Below are positions 1 to 13,400 of a DNA stretch of 64,000 nucleotides, piece after piece. Source of the DNA: Brevipalpus yothersi (Eukaryota > Arthropoda > Arachnida > Trombidiformes > Tenuipalpidae). The notes under the pieces were generated by a model that ran no database searches, was not told the DNA's origin, and saw nothing but the letters and a program-made list of their open reading frames with translations. Numbering within the stretch: the first letter of the stretch is position 1; every line of letters starts with the position of its first letter. Position numbers and translations under genes: made by a program. The stretch spans positions 1 through 64,000 of the forward strand of contig QZCP01000067.1 of NCBI GenBank assembly GCA_003956705.1, in the 5' to 3' direction.

Positions 1-33
<33 letters not shown>
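1..33. repeat. (GA)n microsatellite at window edge
   Basis: Sixteen uninterrupted GA units start the window, so the tract probably continues to the left. It is one of more than a dozen such tracts in the window. Confidence 0.97.
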
Positions 34-37
<4 letters not shown>

Positions 38-1130
38 GGGGAATTCTGAATACAAGTCGAACGTAAAAGAGCGGGTTCAGGCTGATAATTGAATGTTTCC
101 CTTCATGTCATCTCTTCTCTTCAAAGACCATGAGTAACATGAGTTGCTGGAAGAGTATTCTCTGCTTAACCAGAGTGTTGGACAACAATGGAAGAAAAAG
201 TGAAGAAAGAAGTGAGTTTATGTGAAAAAAATGAGAATGCTGGTAATGATGGGCAGGAGGCAAGATTTTGTCAAGAAAACGTGGGAAATCGAAAGGTCAT
301 CCAATTGCTGGTTCAAAATATAGCGTGGAATATTATTACGTCAATTTTTGAGTTGCCTTTCCTAATTGTTTCATCTTTCATCTTGATTCATATCGCATTC
401 ACTTTAGAGAGGAGGAAAAAAGAAAATATAAAAACTTATCCCAATGGCTTTCTCCACCATCATCGATGGAGCCAATCGAAATCTCAAGTGGAACCATTGC
501 CTTTTCTTTTCTCCTCATCATTTTGTAACGACACTACAGCTTCCCACTGGTTTGTCTCACAGAATTGTTGCAACTACTTTGCAGCTTCTTCTCCCTTGGA
601 CAACTCGTGATCATCACTACTGGCCGGACACGTCTCATTTCATCTCTCTCCTCTCTCTCTCAACACTCTCAACACTCTTCTCGCTCCATCGACCCACTTC
701 CACTTACTTCGATCATCAAGATTTACAATAATAATAATGCATAGAAAGAGTTGTGAGTAAAAGAAAGAGAAGGAAAGAGAGAGAGAGAGAGAGCACAAGA
801 AAAAGAGAAAGAGAGAGAGACTTCCATAGGATCTTGTGCTGTTAACGACTAACAATTCTAATTTCATCCTCTGCATCAGCCTCATTCCCATCTTCATAGC
901 ATTCTAACTGGCTCTCCAATTCGAATTTTGCCTTTTTTCTACTTTCCACTCCTCCTCCTCCCTTTATCAATATCTTATTACGAATACAACAGCTGGAAAT
1001 GATGTAAAAAATGGGATGATGACTTGACGAATAAAGATTTTTTCTTCTTCCTGGGCTGCTCTTCCATCATTCCATGTCTCATCTTCCTCTCCTTCTTTTT
1101 CTCTCATATCTTTTAACCTCTTTTCGAGTC

Positions 1131-1297
1131 TCTGTTCACTTTTTCTTCCTGATTTTCGAGTTATATGATGGTCTTCTGGAGATGGGGCAAACCTTCTCTC
1201 CGAAAGAAAAAAGTTTTTTCAGGCCTTCAAAATGCGTTGAATTTTCATGTGTTCAGCATTGATAGGGATTTTTAGAAATATCACTCTCTCTCTCTCT
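1131..1297 (+). repeat. Dispersed repeat, partial copy A with (CT)n tail
   Basis: This sequence aligns with 42900-43118 at roughly 85% identity by eye. The shared anchors are TATGATGGTCTTCTG, AGATGGGGCAAACC and GATTTTTAGAAATATCAC, and both copies then end in a CT microsatellite. This copy has a single GTTTTTTC at 1213-1220, where the other copy carries a 25-bp palindromic insertion flanked by two copies of that octamer. It is a non-coding, probably old mobile-element fragment of unknown class. Confidence 0.8.
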
Positions 1298-2807
1298 TCA
1301 TGTGAGTATGTGTTAACTCGAGTATAAAATAGATATTCTTTTCAATAGCTCCTGGTTTCCACGTTTCTCAACAGAATCTGCTCTATCAAGCAATTCACTC
1401 AATGTTAGGCTAAAGAATTTGACTTGAATGAGAGAATTCATACACCTAACCTCTTCACCACCTTTGACCAAGACTCTTCTCAAACGATAGCAACTCAGGG
1501 TTCTCTTCTGATGCTGTGTATTCTCTCTATTTTCAAAACGAATTCAATCCATAAGAGTGTGTCTGTGAGTTCCATTCCTTCAAGTAGAGGATAGAACAAA
1601 TTGAGCATCCCGATGGGATCACAACTAGACTTCCGAGATTATACACTGAGTACGACCATTGCACATAGAGCTGACCAAACAATGGGTAACCACTATTTGA
1701 GAGCTCTAATCCACGTTTAATTAGAAATTTAGGGTAAGCATCAGAGATCGAAAGGAGGCCCGCAAAGGAGAACTCTTACGATGGAAAAGAATACCTGGAA
1801 AGATTTGAATTGAATTGTGTGCCAAAATTTGAACCAGATGAAAGCTTTCTCCCACAGCATGATGCAGAGCTCATCAAATCAAACAGGAAATGAAGAATAG
1901 ATGAGTTGAAAAAAAGTCACATGGACCTCATCCACGAGTGTCGAATCGATTATTGGAAATTGAATCTGGACTTAGTCCATGACTGCTCTTAATTAAAGGC
2001 TCGCTTTGATCTAGCTTACTGCAGTCTAGAAAGAATTCGACTAATGATCAGTGCTCTCAGCCTCTTTCTCAGAGTTCAACTGTTTTGGAGGCGACTAGTA
2101 GCTTAGTTCTTTTTCTACCCAACACTTCCACTCGCAAAGCCACTCATCCGATTTGCAGAGTTTGCCAACATTCGAAATCCCGAATGGAATCAGAGAGTGA
2201 AAATTCCCAATTAATCGCCTCGATCACACGAGGCATCCACTCGCACATGTTCCATCAGAGACTCTAGTTAATACAGACTTTGGTTGAAGTTAGATTACAA
2301 GAGTTTGTAAGATCGAGCCACACTCACATTCAGCAGAGCGTCCTTTGGTGAGACAATTTTTTTCTGGCCAAAAGAAACAGATCTACATGAACAGATAGAG
2401 CCTCAGAAAGTGAAATAGATGATCTTCAGAATTGACGATGAATCCTTTTTTCTCGGACATTTGATGCTTTTGGAAACGAAAGAAGGCACCGAGTGATATG
2501 ATTCCTTTGGATGCACAGTTTTAGCCTTCTGATCAACGATTCTCTTTTTTCTTCACTCTTGCTGCCAAGGAGTATTCCCACAATCATTTAGCCCGCTTAT
2601 TTGGCAAAGAACCGAATGAAGATGGACAAGAGAGGAGGTGATGATTGTGTGTTGATGATGATGTTTTCTTTTCTCGTTAGTCGGATAACACAAAGGACGA
2701 ATAGCTTAATGAGGGAACAAATGAATCTATCATGAAGAATAAGTAGACTCCGCTACTGAACAAGAGGCAAAAATGGGCCTTGATTGAGCTCTTGTTTATA
2801 GGGAATA

Positions 2808-2810
<3 letters not shown>

Positions 2811-2842
<32 letters not shown>
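2811..2842. repeat. (AG)16 microsatellite
   Basis: Uninterrupted AG dinucleotide tract in presumed non-coding DNA. Confidence 0.97.
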
Positions 2843-2849
<7 letters not shown>

Positions 2850-4480
2850 GGATAAGAATATCTTTCCAAGCAATAGTGGACTGATAATATGTTTTGTGTT
2901 ACAAATACCAATCAATACCAATATGCCTCAGGACGAGACGACTTCACAAACAGTTTGTGTCACCAAAAAAATTTAACCTCAGGCAGACTTAATTTTCTTT
3001 GCCTAGTCTTTCAGAGGCAACAAAATGATGTTGGAAACTGTAATGGCTTGAATGGCTAGGGAAAGAGCCACCAAAACCTGCTCACCCGATTGCTTGTTTC
3101 ATCCCTATCAAATGGAGAGTAACGTTTATTCTGTGATCAATAATTACTGATCATTTTTCTTAGCTCAAACAATATTTCTCTCTCTATTTCTAACTGCAAA
3201 ACTGTAGAGCATAGAATTGATGGATCTGAAGACATCTAAAGAATTCTGAGGTTGATCCGCACTATTCTCAGGGACTGAAGGAATCAGATCAAAATTAACC
3301 TCATAAGTTGAAGAGGGAAGTCTCGATGCTGATATGATTTCATTCGCATTTTGCTTTCGAGAGGGGAACATCATCGATACTATCATTATTTGATCACGAA
3401 AAATTCAATCAGTCTTGGAACGAAACACGAACGAAACACATGAGAAACAATGCAACAACAATCATTCGAGAATATTCAGCCAAACTGTGTTGTCAGATCA
3501 GTGAGAAGTCAAAACTAATTCCACTAGGATGAGAGGTAGTTTTGAGCAGAAGATTTCAGTGTGTTTGTAAATTTTCTCTTACTGAACTTCTTATGAGCAG
3601 ATAGGAGTAGAAGAGAATGTAAATTATGTGTCATGTATCATATTGTTATTGCCCATTTTATCTCAAGTGCTCAGCACCCAGTAGACCCATTGGCCCATGA
3701 ATGAAATATAGCACTGAGAAAATGATATTGAGCTGAAAAAAATCGTTGAACATCCAGCTCATTTCCATTCCGTGGTAGCCTCCTTGTTTGAATGTTACCT
3801 ACAAAACAACTAATTACATATTTTAAATAGAACAATGACAATTATGATGAGCCAATTGCGCTCGATTATAGGGGGAAATTCATGATTCTTCTCTGCTGAT
3901 TTGCCAATTCACTTCTCAATTCGGAGTAAGGGTGAGTCATAATAAACAGAATAGAAAAGGGGTACAAGGGAACTCAACGATGATTTCTTCCGAAGATCAT
4001 CATGGCTGAGATTGTCTACGATCCTCAGTATACCACACACATGACACAATTTTGACATAGCATTTTGTGAGAGAGAAACGCTTCAGTCAAGATAAATAGT
4101 TGCAAATACACAAATAAACTTTCGGTGCGACAAAAGATTGATTCCAAGTTGCAACAATAAATTTAAAGTCCATTCGAATCATTTGGTGCTTAATGATGCT
4201 TGCTCGCTTGCTCTTCTTCAAACTTTCCGATTCGCTTTGTTCTCTCTCCACTCCAAAATCTATCAGTCGATTTGGATTCCCTTCCTCACTCCATCTGAGC
4301 AACTTGCCTTCCACATGTACTTTTTTCTCGCATTGCATCCCTTCAATTACTTATGAATGCCGATAATCAATCCATGTTTTATCTTCTTCCAAGTGTTGAG
4401 ATTTCAACACCTTTGGTTAGGTGCAATAATAAACAAGATATCCCCATACACGTGTCTAAGAGGAAGGACTGTTTACTCAC

Positions 4481-7400
4481 CTTGAATCATCAATCTACCA
4501 GGACTACTGTCCAAAGTAGTGGCAGAACTTAATTTAAATCGAGTTTGACATCGATATTCTTTGGTCCCATCTTTATGGTCTACTTTGCTAATATGTAATT
4601 CACCAGTAGGAAACATCGTGTAGCGATCACCTGTAATGTATATAAAAAGAGAGAGGAAGTGATTCAAACAGGCTTTTGAATTGAATTGATTGATTTCAAA
4701 AATTTTCTGAGAAAGTTTAGAAGCATTGTAATGCAAAAAATTTTTAGTATTTTTTCTGCCGATGTGATTTTATGAAATACACAGTAGAATGTAACATATG
4801 AAGATACTGACAAATTTTCAAGCTGGAAAAAGGGGTATCACTATTGATTAAGATTCATATAAGATATGTTTATGACCCAAGCAGCTCCATCAAGCATTCA
4901 ATACATTCAATACGACTAAGGATACGCTCATTCTGCTACCTCCATTCGCTTGGTTTTTGGCCCAATAAGAACTTTGATAGATAATATCCTGTACGATTTT
5001 TGAGTGAAAGATCTGAATTTTTCGCTGAGAATTGTGCTCATGTATCTTGTTTTCACTTTTTTCCTCCTGAAAACTCTCTCTTCTACTGTCTCTGGCCTAA
5101 TTTGTCAAATTTTATCAGTTAATTTCAGAGAATACTCCTCTTCTAGCAATTAGGTTCCTTTTTTATGAGGCTCGGTGTTTATAAGGCAGTGAAGGCAAAA
5201 CAAGGCCTCAAATGATCAATGTTTTTTATAAGATGAGATCATCTTGAAGCGCTTGTTATATCTTGAAAGTTTGATCAACCCTTTCAGAAACTGAGAAAAC
5301 TCTATAATTGGAAGGAGTATCTTTATCAATACGAGTGGAACCAACGTGGAAGCTTCACCAACTCAGGTCTAAAAAGATTGGAACTAATCTCATCAGGCCA
5401 ATCTCTTTAATACGTTCTTGTAAGTGTAGAAAGAAGTCATCAGGGAAATCGCTGTAGAATATTTCTCGGTTTATCTCATCATCATCTGGGACAGCGAGCA
5501 GATCAAAGAAATCGCGAGTGACGAGTGTCGCATACTCCCGAGTTAATTGAGCTGTACTGATCTCCGAAGAAGATGAAAGGTGAGAGGATTTCAAACTATG
5601 TATACGCAATCACTTTGGATAATATCCACTGAGAAATTTGATAGAATACGCTTTCCGTTTTCGAGCGAGGGGCAAGATAAGCTTCGATTAGGCGATCAAT
5701 TTGATCAACAGAGAAAGAAAGAAAGAACGAGAAAGAGAGAGAGATCGTTTTCTCACAAGTTATGGTAAATAAAGCTGTTGTGGGTGAAACTCTCTCGAAG
5801 AATATCTTCATTTTCAGAGTTAGAGAGTGGGTATAGATGTGTTTGGCCAGATGAAAATATGCTTTGTAAGCAAAGAGAATTTATTCATCCCACCTTCTCA
5901 CGCAATATTTTTCCCTTCTATGGCTGGAATCCTCCAAGTTCACGAATTGGGAGAAGAATAACAAGCATGGTCAAAGAATATGGATGCAAACAAGAAAAAT
6001 GAAGCAAGTGGCAAATGTTCTGATAGAGCCGATACTCTGGATTCCGTGGAATTATGGACCTCAGACCGCCTCCATCCACTTTCTTTAATGCTTGCCCCTG
6101 TTTTGGGCAAGTGAAACTTTTCCTTATCCAGTCCAATCTAGTAGACTTGAGATCACTGGTCACCAAGATTGTGTTACTTTCGCTTCATTCATCAAAGCTG
6201 TCTACCCTTTTGGCCGTCCACAAGAGGTCTATTCTTCTTATTTTCGATCCGCTTTGGTTGTGTCTTTTGGCAATTTCTTATACTTTCTTACTATTCGCTT
6301 GAGCAACACAAACTCTGGGTACCATCAGGGAAAGACTTTTGTGAGCATTTCAACTAAAACTTTCACCCCTTGGAGTGCCTTCAAAGTGGAAAGATTCTTC
6401 CCAGTTTTGCTTCCACGAACAATCTCTGTTCCTACACTCTTTCTAGTATCTCTATTTTTCCAATGTTTCTGATTCCTATTTTTCTATTTTCTTGTCATGT
6501 TAAAAGCTTTCCCATTATATTTAATTTCATTGCTGGCTTGCTTTCTTTTCTTGCTTTCTTTTTTCCTCTCTTTTCCTTTTCCTTTTTACAACTCACCCGC
6601 GTCTCTCAACCATCTTTTCATCTGTTATTTTTCCTTTCTTCTCTCTTTTTAGTCAAGCTTCAATGCAAAGTAATTCAATTCAACCATCATTTATACCTGG
6701 CAACCCAGGTTCAAAAAGATAGACATTATCATGGAATTAAATTATCGATCATGAGTTCAACAACGATTTGTATCTGGTATGGTACAATGATGGCTGAAAG
6801 AAAATTAGCAAAAGAAACAAGAGGAATCTGCTTAAAAAGTCTGACAATCAAAAATGTAGACCAATTTGTTTCATATTGCTAGAAGAAAGAATGACAACAA
6901 GCCGAATATCACAAGTTCATCTAAATTCTGCTGGATTTCAGTTTTGATTTGAGGAAAGAATAAGCTTAGAGGAAACAATTGCAAATCGACCTCATAACTC
7001 TAGCTCAAAGGGCGTTCTTCACAATGTCTCGAAATTGGTCATCTTCTTGCCCTTCTAGCTCGGTCATCCTACTTTCTCAGCGAGGTACATCAAATGGGAT
7101 GAAACAATTCCAACGAGAAGCTGATCACCAGAAACGGTATCCCAGTATCCAACACATCTCAATGTTTGCGTGGCTTGGGTAATTAATTTCAATCTGAATG
7201 ATAACTGACTGTGATCACATGAACACAAGAAGGCGTTCTCCCTGTAATCATGATCATCCTTCTTCCAAACCTCTCCCAAAATCCCCATCTCTTGTCCATC
7301 TCTGCCATCCTGGGGGAATCCACCAATGGCAACACTAAATTTGGAAGAATCATCATTAGCAAAAGCAAAAATGGCGCTCTTCCATTCATTTTTTCAATTG

Positions 7401-10382
7401 ATATATTGGTACATGTGCCACGCTATGAACTTGCTAATCGAGGATCATTTTCGCTCCTCAGATGAACTATTAGGAGTAGCAGACTAGGAGGCTGAGAGCT
7501 CTTTCGTGCAAAAATTTGTGAATAAAACTTGAGTCAAATGAAGCAAAGTGATTACAAGAATAAGAAAGATCTTTTTGCCCCTATTGTTACTTCATTAGAA
7601 CAGTAACCAAACCCTACAAGAAACATTCTTCTATTGGAAAAGAACAATCGAAGAGTAAGGTGCCTTGAGGGAAAATGAACTTCCTCAACTTTACTGGGCA
7701 GCAAAAAAACTCAAGAATGAAATGCGTGTGGACCTTGCCAACAAAATTTGAAGAGAAGTATTCTATTAACTTACTTCTATTTTTTCCTTCAACATATATG
7801 GTTCCAATCAATCCCTACTGTCAGATGCTTTTGCTTGAGAATCGTCTCAACAGTGCTTCGAAATGACATATCTAAGTTGGACTTTCCACCCAAACCATCA
7901 TCTTTGTGAGTGATTTATTATTTTTTATAATTGGAGAAATGGATTTGATGGATTTAATCAATTCTCACTTCAAAAGGTCGAGAGTCTATTAAGCATTAAT
8001 CTGAAAAGCTGTTGAAGTGGTTGGGAAAGCTAAGATGGTTCTTATTTTAGGGGACAGGAGAGAAATTAAACTTTCTGCAGTCGTTCTTTAGTGATCATCA
8101 AATTAGATTATAAAGAATTTGGGGTTTTTTGAATTTCTTAAAATGCAATACTTTTCTAAAATTGTACAAAAGATGGTCATATCTACAGATCTATCTGTAG
8201 ATGATCAGCTGAGGTAAGGAAGTTTCATGTACACATGCATATGGAGAGGAAACTCATTCTGGATAGAATTTTGATTTTTTACCCCTCTATCTTGAATACA
8301 AGAGACCTAACAAGATTGTGAGACAAAAAATGTTTCAAAAGAGACATGATTCTCGAACAAACAATCAGGAAGGTGCAAATCAACTGATGCTGGTGGACAA
8401 AATTCACACGCACGATTGTGAGAGGGGCTGAGATTATCTATGGTGAGGGAGAGAGAGGAGAATTCACTAGAGAACTATCGCAGGAAGCTGATAGCAAATC
8501 ATCGCAAACAGTTTGCTGAGAGGGAGAAACGGATGTTGCCTTCTCTACAGTGTCAGTTGGAATGAACAAGCCTCATGCACACCATGAACATCATTCCATG
8601 ATGAGCAAGCCAAGAATTTAATTTCTCTGACGAACCAAGCGTTCATTTGAAGGGGAAGAACAAATGAACGCAGTTCATACAAAAGAAGAAGAGTAAACAA
8701 GGGGATCAAGTATCGTGGAGATATTCTCCAAGACATTCAATTATATTCTCCCATGTGGATTGAGTCCTCTCAATATTCCTCTCAGCTCTCTCCCAAACCA
8801 TCAGTGATTTGTAGTTGGTCAATGATGATACGCGATTGGCATAGCATTCGGAAAGCAGATTTTATCGATTAATTTTTCTCTCTTGATTGGCCCAATATGG
8901 CCAAAACAGTATGAGATTGGCTCATTTGTTTTCTTACGTTCTTCTTACGAGTTGGTCTTAGGGAGTTGAGTCGACATGAAAATTTTCACCAAAAAGGGCA
9001 TATTTCAATGATGCTACTTACGAGGGTCAAAGAAAGGCTTTGGTGCTATCTTCAAATTATTCTCAGTCCATGATACCACTTCAACCACTTCTCTTATATG
9101 GGCAGGAATGTTGCATCGCAGTACAGCTGTATTCCCACTGAAAACGAGTTCGTCAGCAACGGTTGCGGTGTAATGCTGAGCAACAACTGCGAAGAAAAAA
9201 TCAATGATTATTCAACGAATTTTACGATTGATCATGAAAATTTCCTCTATTCAGGATAGGTGATAAGGTTTTCCATTGAAGACCAAGGGAAGGAAAATCA
9301 GTCCAAACGCTGGATCAAAAACTTCGTTTGAATTATCTCAAGCGCCAAAAGTAACTATTTAGGATATTCTACCAGTGCTTCTAAAACATACTCCAAGCTG
9401 CTTTAAGATGAATTTCTCGTGACTCTTTGATTTAACATGGGGTGAATTTCTGCAAAAATTTTCGAGCTCAGTATTAAGATTCCTTACAAGTTTACAAGAA
9501 AAAGGGAGAAAAGGGAAGAACACTTCCTCGAAAAATATCTAATGATGAAGCATAATAGCGCAAATGCCTATCAGCATTAGAATATTCACTCATGAGTCCT
9601 ACTTCTTCTCCGATTCTATCTCACTGGACATCAGTCTTCTTCCTCTATAGATACATCCAGCTAGTATTCTAGAGCAAAATAAGAAGCAAAAGATGGAGCA
9701 CTCAAATTTGTCGAACCATGATCTGGAGGATAATTGATGCTTATCTTGAATGAGAGACATAGACAAACGGAAAAAAGATGATAAAAGAAGAGGAGAGATG
9801 AAAAAAGATCGGAGAATAAGGAAAAACAAGGAAAGACTAAAGATGAATGGAGAAACTAAGAGAGGATCAGTTTGTAAAAAAAGCATGAGAAGAAAGAGAG
9901 AAAACAAGAGCAGATGAAACATCATCGTTGCTTCAAAGCAAAGAGGAAAAGTGCAAGATGAGGGAAACAAAGAATCGGAAGTGATTCTATGAGTCTCTGG
10001 TCGAGATGGAGTTCAGCTTCCGGGAACTGGTGGGCATCTTCATCGCCATCATTCCATTATCCCTATTTCTCAACAATTCATCTCATGTATTACCTGCAAC
10101 GAGTGTATGTATTTTTGTAAAACGCTCAAAGTGTCACAACATATCCTGATCAGGTAATCAGCTGATTTAAAATTCATGAATCCTGATAAGAAGAGGAAAC
10201 TGGTGTACTTCGATTAAGAGGATTATCTCAAAAGGCTGCATCTTTTGATGGAAGATAATCCTAAGCTTGTCGTTTAAATTTTGGGATAGTGTTTCTATTA
10301 AGCAATTCGAAAATATACAATATATTATCACATTTGATTGAGACCCTAAGGAATAGAAAAAGAAAGAAAGAAAGAAGGAGAG

Positions 10383-10423
<41 letters not shown>

Positions 10424-13400
10424 CATTTCGATAAAAAGTAGGGGAAACAAAGTGGGCTAGAATAAAAAAAGGAGACAATAGAATTTATCCTCCAGGAGAA
10501 AGGAGGAAAAATCAACCTAAGAAAGCTGATGGTGAGTAATGAAGAACTTTTTGTTCAAGAATATAGTTTCAATCATATTTATCATAGTCGAAAAATAGGT
10601 CTACAATACTCGTGATCATAGTCAATCGGAGCGAAAAGAATCGTATTTCACGCCATCCAGATCATCCCACTTTATTCAAGGAGCGAGGTGATTTTCAGCT
10701 TTTTTCATCAAGTTTCTCTACACAAACTCAACTGTAATTATAATAATAATCGCTGAGATACCAGAGATAATCAAATTTCATGCCTACTACATGGAAATCT
10801 GACGAGTGTTAATAGTCTGAAGACGGAGCTTCTCAATTAGTGACTCATCAAGTATGGATGATAAATCTAGGAGAAAGTATGAACTAAATATGGCAAATAG
10901 ACCCATAATCGCCAAGAGAGACGGGAGGAAGCATCTATTCTTACTTAAAATTATCATACTCCACTGAATTCTGAGTCTTCAGGGGGAATAAGTATGGATC
11001 ATTTCTGATCAAATGGAGAACGTCTAGCAGCAAGCTATCATTCATCCAGATAAACTGGCTCAATGGTCATTGTCTATCTGTCTAATCAAATTAATTTTTT
11101 TTCATCCAGTAGAATGAGAGAAAAATCAGAGACTGATCTCCAAGCGAACTGTTTTCAGATACATCAAACTCATCAGTAGATCGATCCTTTTGGGGAAGAA
11201 CTTTTCTTTCTCCAATAATATTTTCAAAAAGAAAAGTTTTATTCGAATCAAGATGGGCTAGGTTCATACAAAGGAGGTTGAAGAGTTTTTTGGAAAGAAA
11301 GAGAGAGATGAAATTGAATGCTCTCAGAAAATTGAAGGATGAGACATCTGTGCTGGATGGTGTTCTGATCAGTAACAAAGTAGAAAGAGTTTGTTCAGTT
11401 ATTCAACTCTTATCAGATCACACAAATCAAACACTATAACCTTAAAAGATGTCAGGTTCAATCAATTATGCAAACTCATGCAAATAGTAAAGAGAAAGAG
11501 AGACAATCGAGAAGAAATCTGACGAAGTTGCTTCTCCATGCCTACATGAGCCGTTTCAAGAGCCAAAGATGAGGTTTCTCATCAGATTTCGATAAGAAAG
11601 GACAACAAGTCAGGTCATGATTATCTGTGGCTTATTTGCATAATTACAGAATGAACTGTTTGGTAGCAGAATGTTTGTACGTAGAAATGTGAGACTGACT
11701 AGCATTTCATATTCAGCTTTTCCTTCTGCTTAGCCCAATAGCCTATCTTTTCCTCACAAATCTGAGCTGAGCTGAGACAAGATCGATACATAATATCAAG
11801 TAAAGGGGCTGAGAGTAGAAAAAAGATAGGCTTCGTAAGAATACATTTAGACCTTCTTCTGTGAGTATATATTCCGTTGATATAAATATATATATAAATG
11901 TATATGGAATTGGAAGTCTGGATTGAAATCGTGTTCAGAGAAAAAAATTTCTGAAGTGCATATATTCACTTTCAAATTTTATTCAACATTTCGATCAGAT
12001 ACTCTTTTCTTTGCAGTGAGGAACATTCTCCCAGCTATTCAGGTATTTTTTCTTAGACATCTTCATATTTCTCTACACCATCCACCCAACATTCACAAAA
12101 TTTTACAACTTCTTAGCGACTACATTTCTTATACCTCGGATGTCTCCAACATGCTAAGTTTTCCGGCAGCCACTTTAGCAGCTCTCCAGAGTAATCAGAT
12201 TATGGTAAAAGTTGGTAAGATTCTGACACAGAATCTCTTTTCAGCACGAACTGCCACTTCATCCTGAGAGTAAGCCCAAGTAAAGCAAATGCTTCTTGTT
12301 TTCCATGCTTTCATCTGTACGATAGTGTCATGAGACTTTCGTGTGACAAACTCATCAAAAACTCATGCATCAGTTCAATTTTTGATGAGAAAAAAAAGGT
12401 GTTATAAACGTTCAAACTATCAGATATGCGTATTTGAACCTTTTCTTCAATGGACATGGATTCAAAACAGAGTGAGATTAAAATACAAGAGGATCAAATT
12501 GTGCTATGAATCAAGACATGATCTGGACAATCTCGAAACTGTGACCAAGAACAAAATTATTGGGAATCGATTATTTCGAAAATCTTTCCCCTCCACTCAA
12601 AATGATTCACTATGATAATTTGAAGGATGAAATCTTTTTCGAAAAAAAAATGAAATCTTCAATTCCGATTTTTGTGAAAGCCAAGATTAAAGAACTCTTC
12701 CTATCAAAACTTTCCTGTTGATTGGAAGGGTGCTCACTGCAAAAAATTGCAAATAATTTCTCATCATCAAAACTTTGAGTTTTGAATATTTTTTCACGAC
12801 TATCTCCAAAGTTTTTCAGCTGACAAAATCATCACTTAGCAAAGAGAAAGATGAGCAAAATGGCAAACAAAAAAGCCCTATCTTCATTTGAATCTTCAAT
12901 TTTTCGTGAAATCTTAAAACACAAACGTTCATTCACATGAAAAAGTAAGCGAGTTTTTAATCCGGGCAGATCAACTTGGATTATCAAATCATTTTAGAAT
13001 GAAATCACAAGAAAAATATTCTAATTTGCTACTGATTGGTTGATTATTTATACATGATGAATTCTCTCGGATAATCTTGATGAAATTGTTCTAAAGGGGG
13101 TAAATATTGGTACAAACTTATGGCAAGTAGCAATAAGTTCTCATCGATATGGAGACAAGACGGAGAAATACAAGGGGTATAGTGACCATTTTTTGTGAGG
13201 TACAAAGAAAAAGTACAGTGAAGGGCATGGATTCTGACCCCCATGTTTATCTTCCAGATGAACGATCAAAAAATTTGGTCAGAGTTTGGTTCGATAGTAA
13301 AGCATATCTCCTTAAGCATGAATGAACAAATCTAGGGTGGAGATTCTAGAAATGAAACTGAAGCCAAGTGAATGAAACAGAGTTCAGATAACTGAAAAAC

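Larger units (their letters stand above)
34..4480. other. Presumed Dscam intron or downstream region, no coding exon recognised
   Basis: This stretch lies 3' of the last recognised Dscam-like exon on the minus strand. The next expected Ig-domain exon (Ig3) was looked for by eye and not found, so the following intron probably runs off the left edge. Contents that can be named are a partial dispersed repeat (1131-1297) and an (AG)16 tract (2811-2842). Short open frames here show no domain, conserved motif or codon signature that supports a gene. Confidence 0.5.

Noticed and set aside
3677..3803. Minus-strand open stretch ending GPMGLLGAEHLR before a stop, preceded by a TTTGTAG acceptor-like site
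   Set aside because: About 43 open codons are not significant at this base composition and no Ig-type pattern fits the missing Dscam exon.
6054..6472. Overlapping plus-strand open frames of 82 and 126 codons in a Dscam intron
   Set aside because: Two frames are open over the same DNA, neither matches a known family, and there are no paired splice sites or polyadenylation context to prefer one.
11923..12267. 114-codon plus-strand open frame
   Set aside because: No motif or signal, and it lies inside a long Dscam-like intron; length alone is not convincing.
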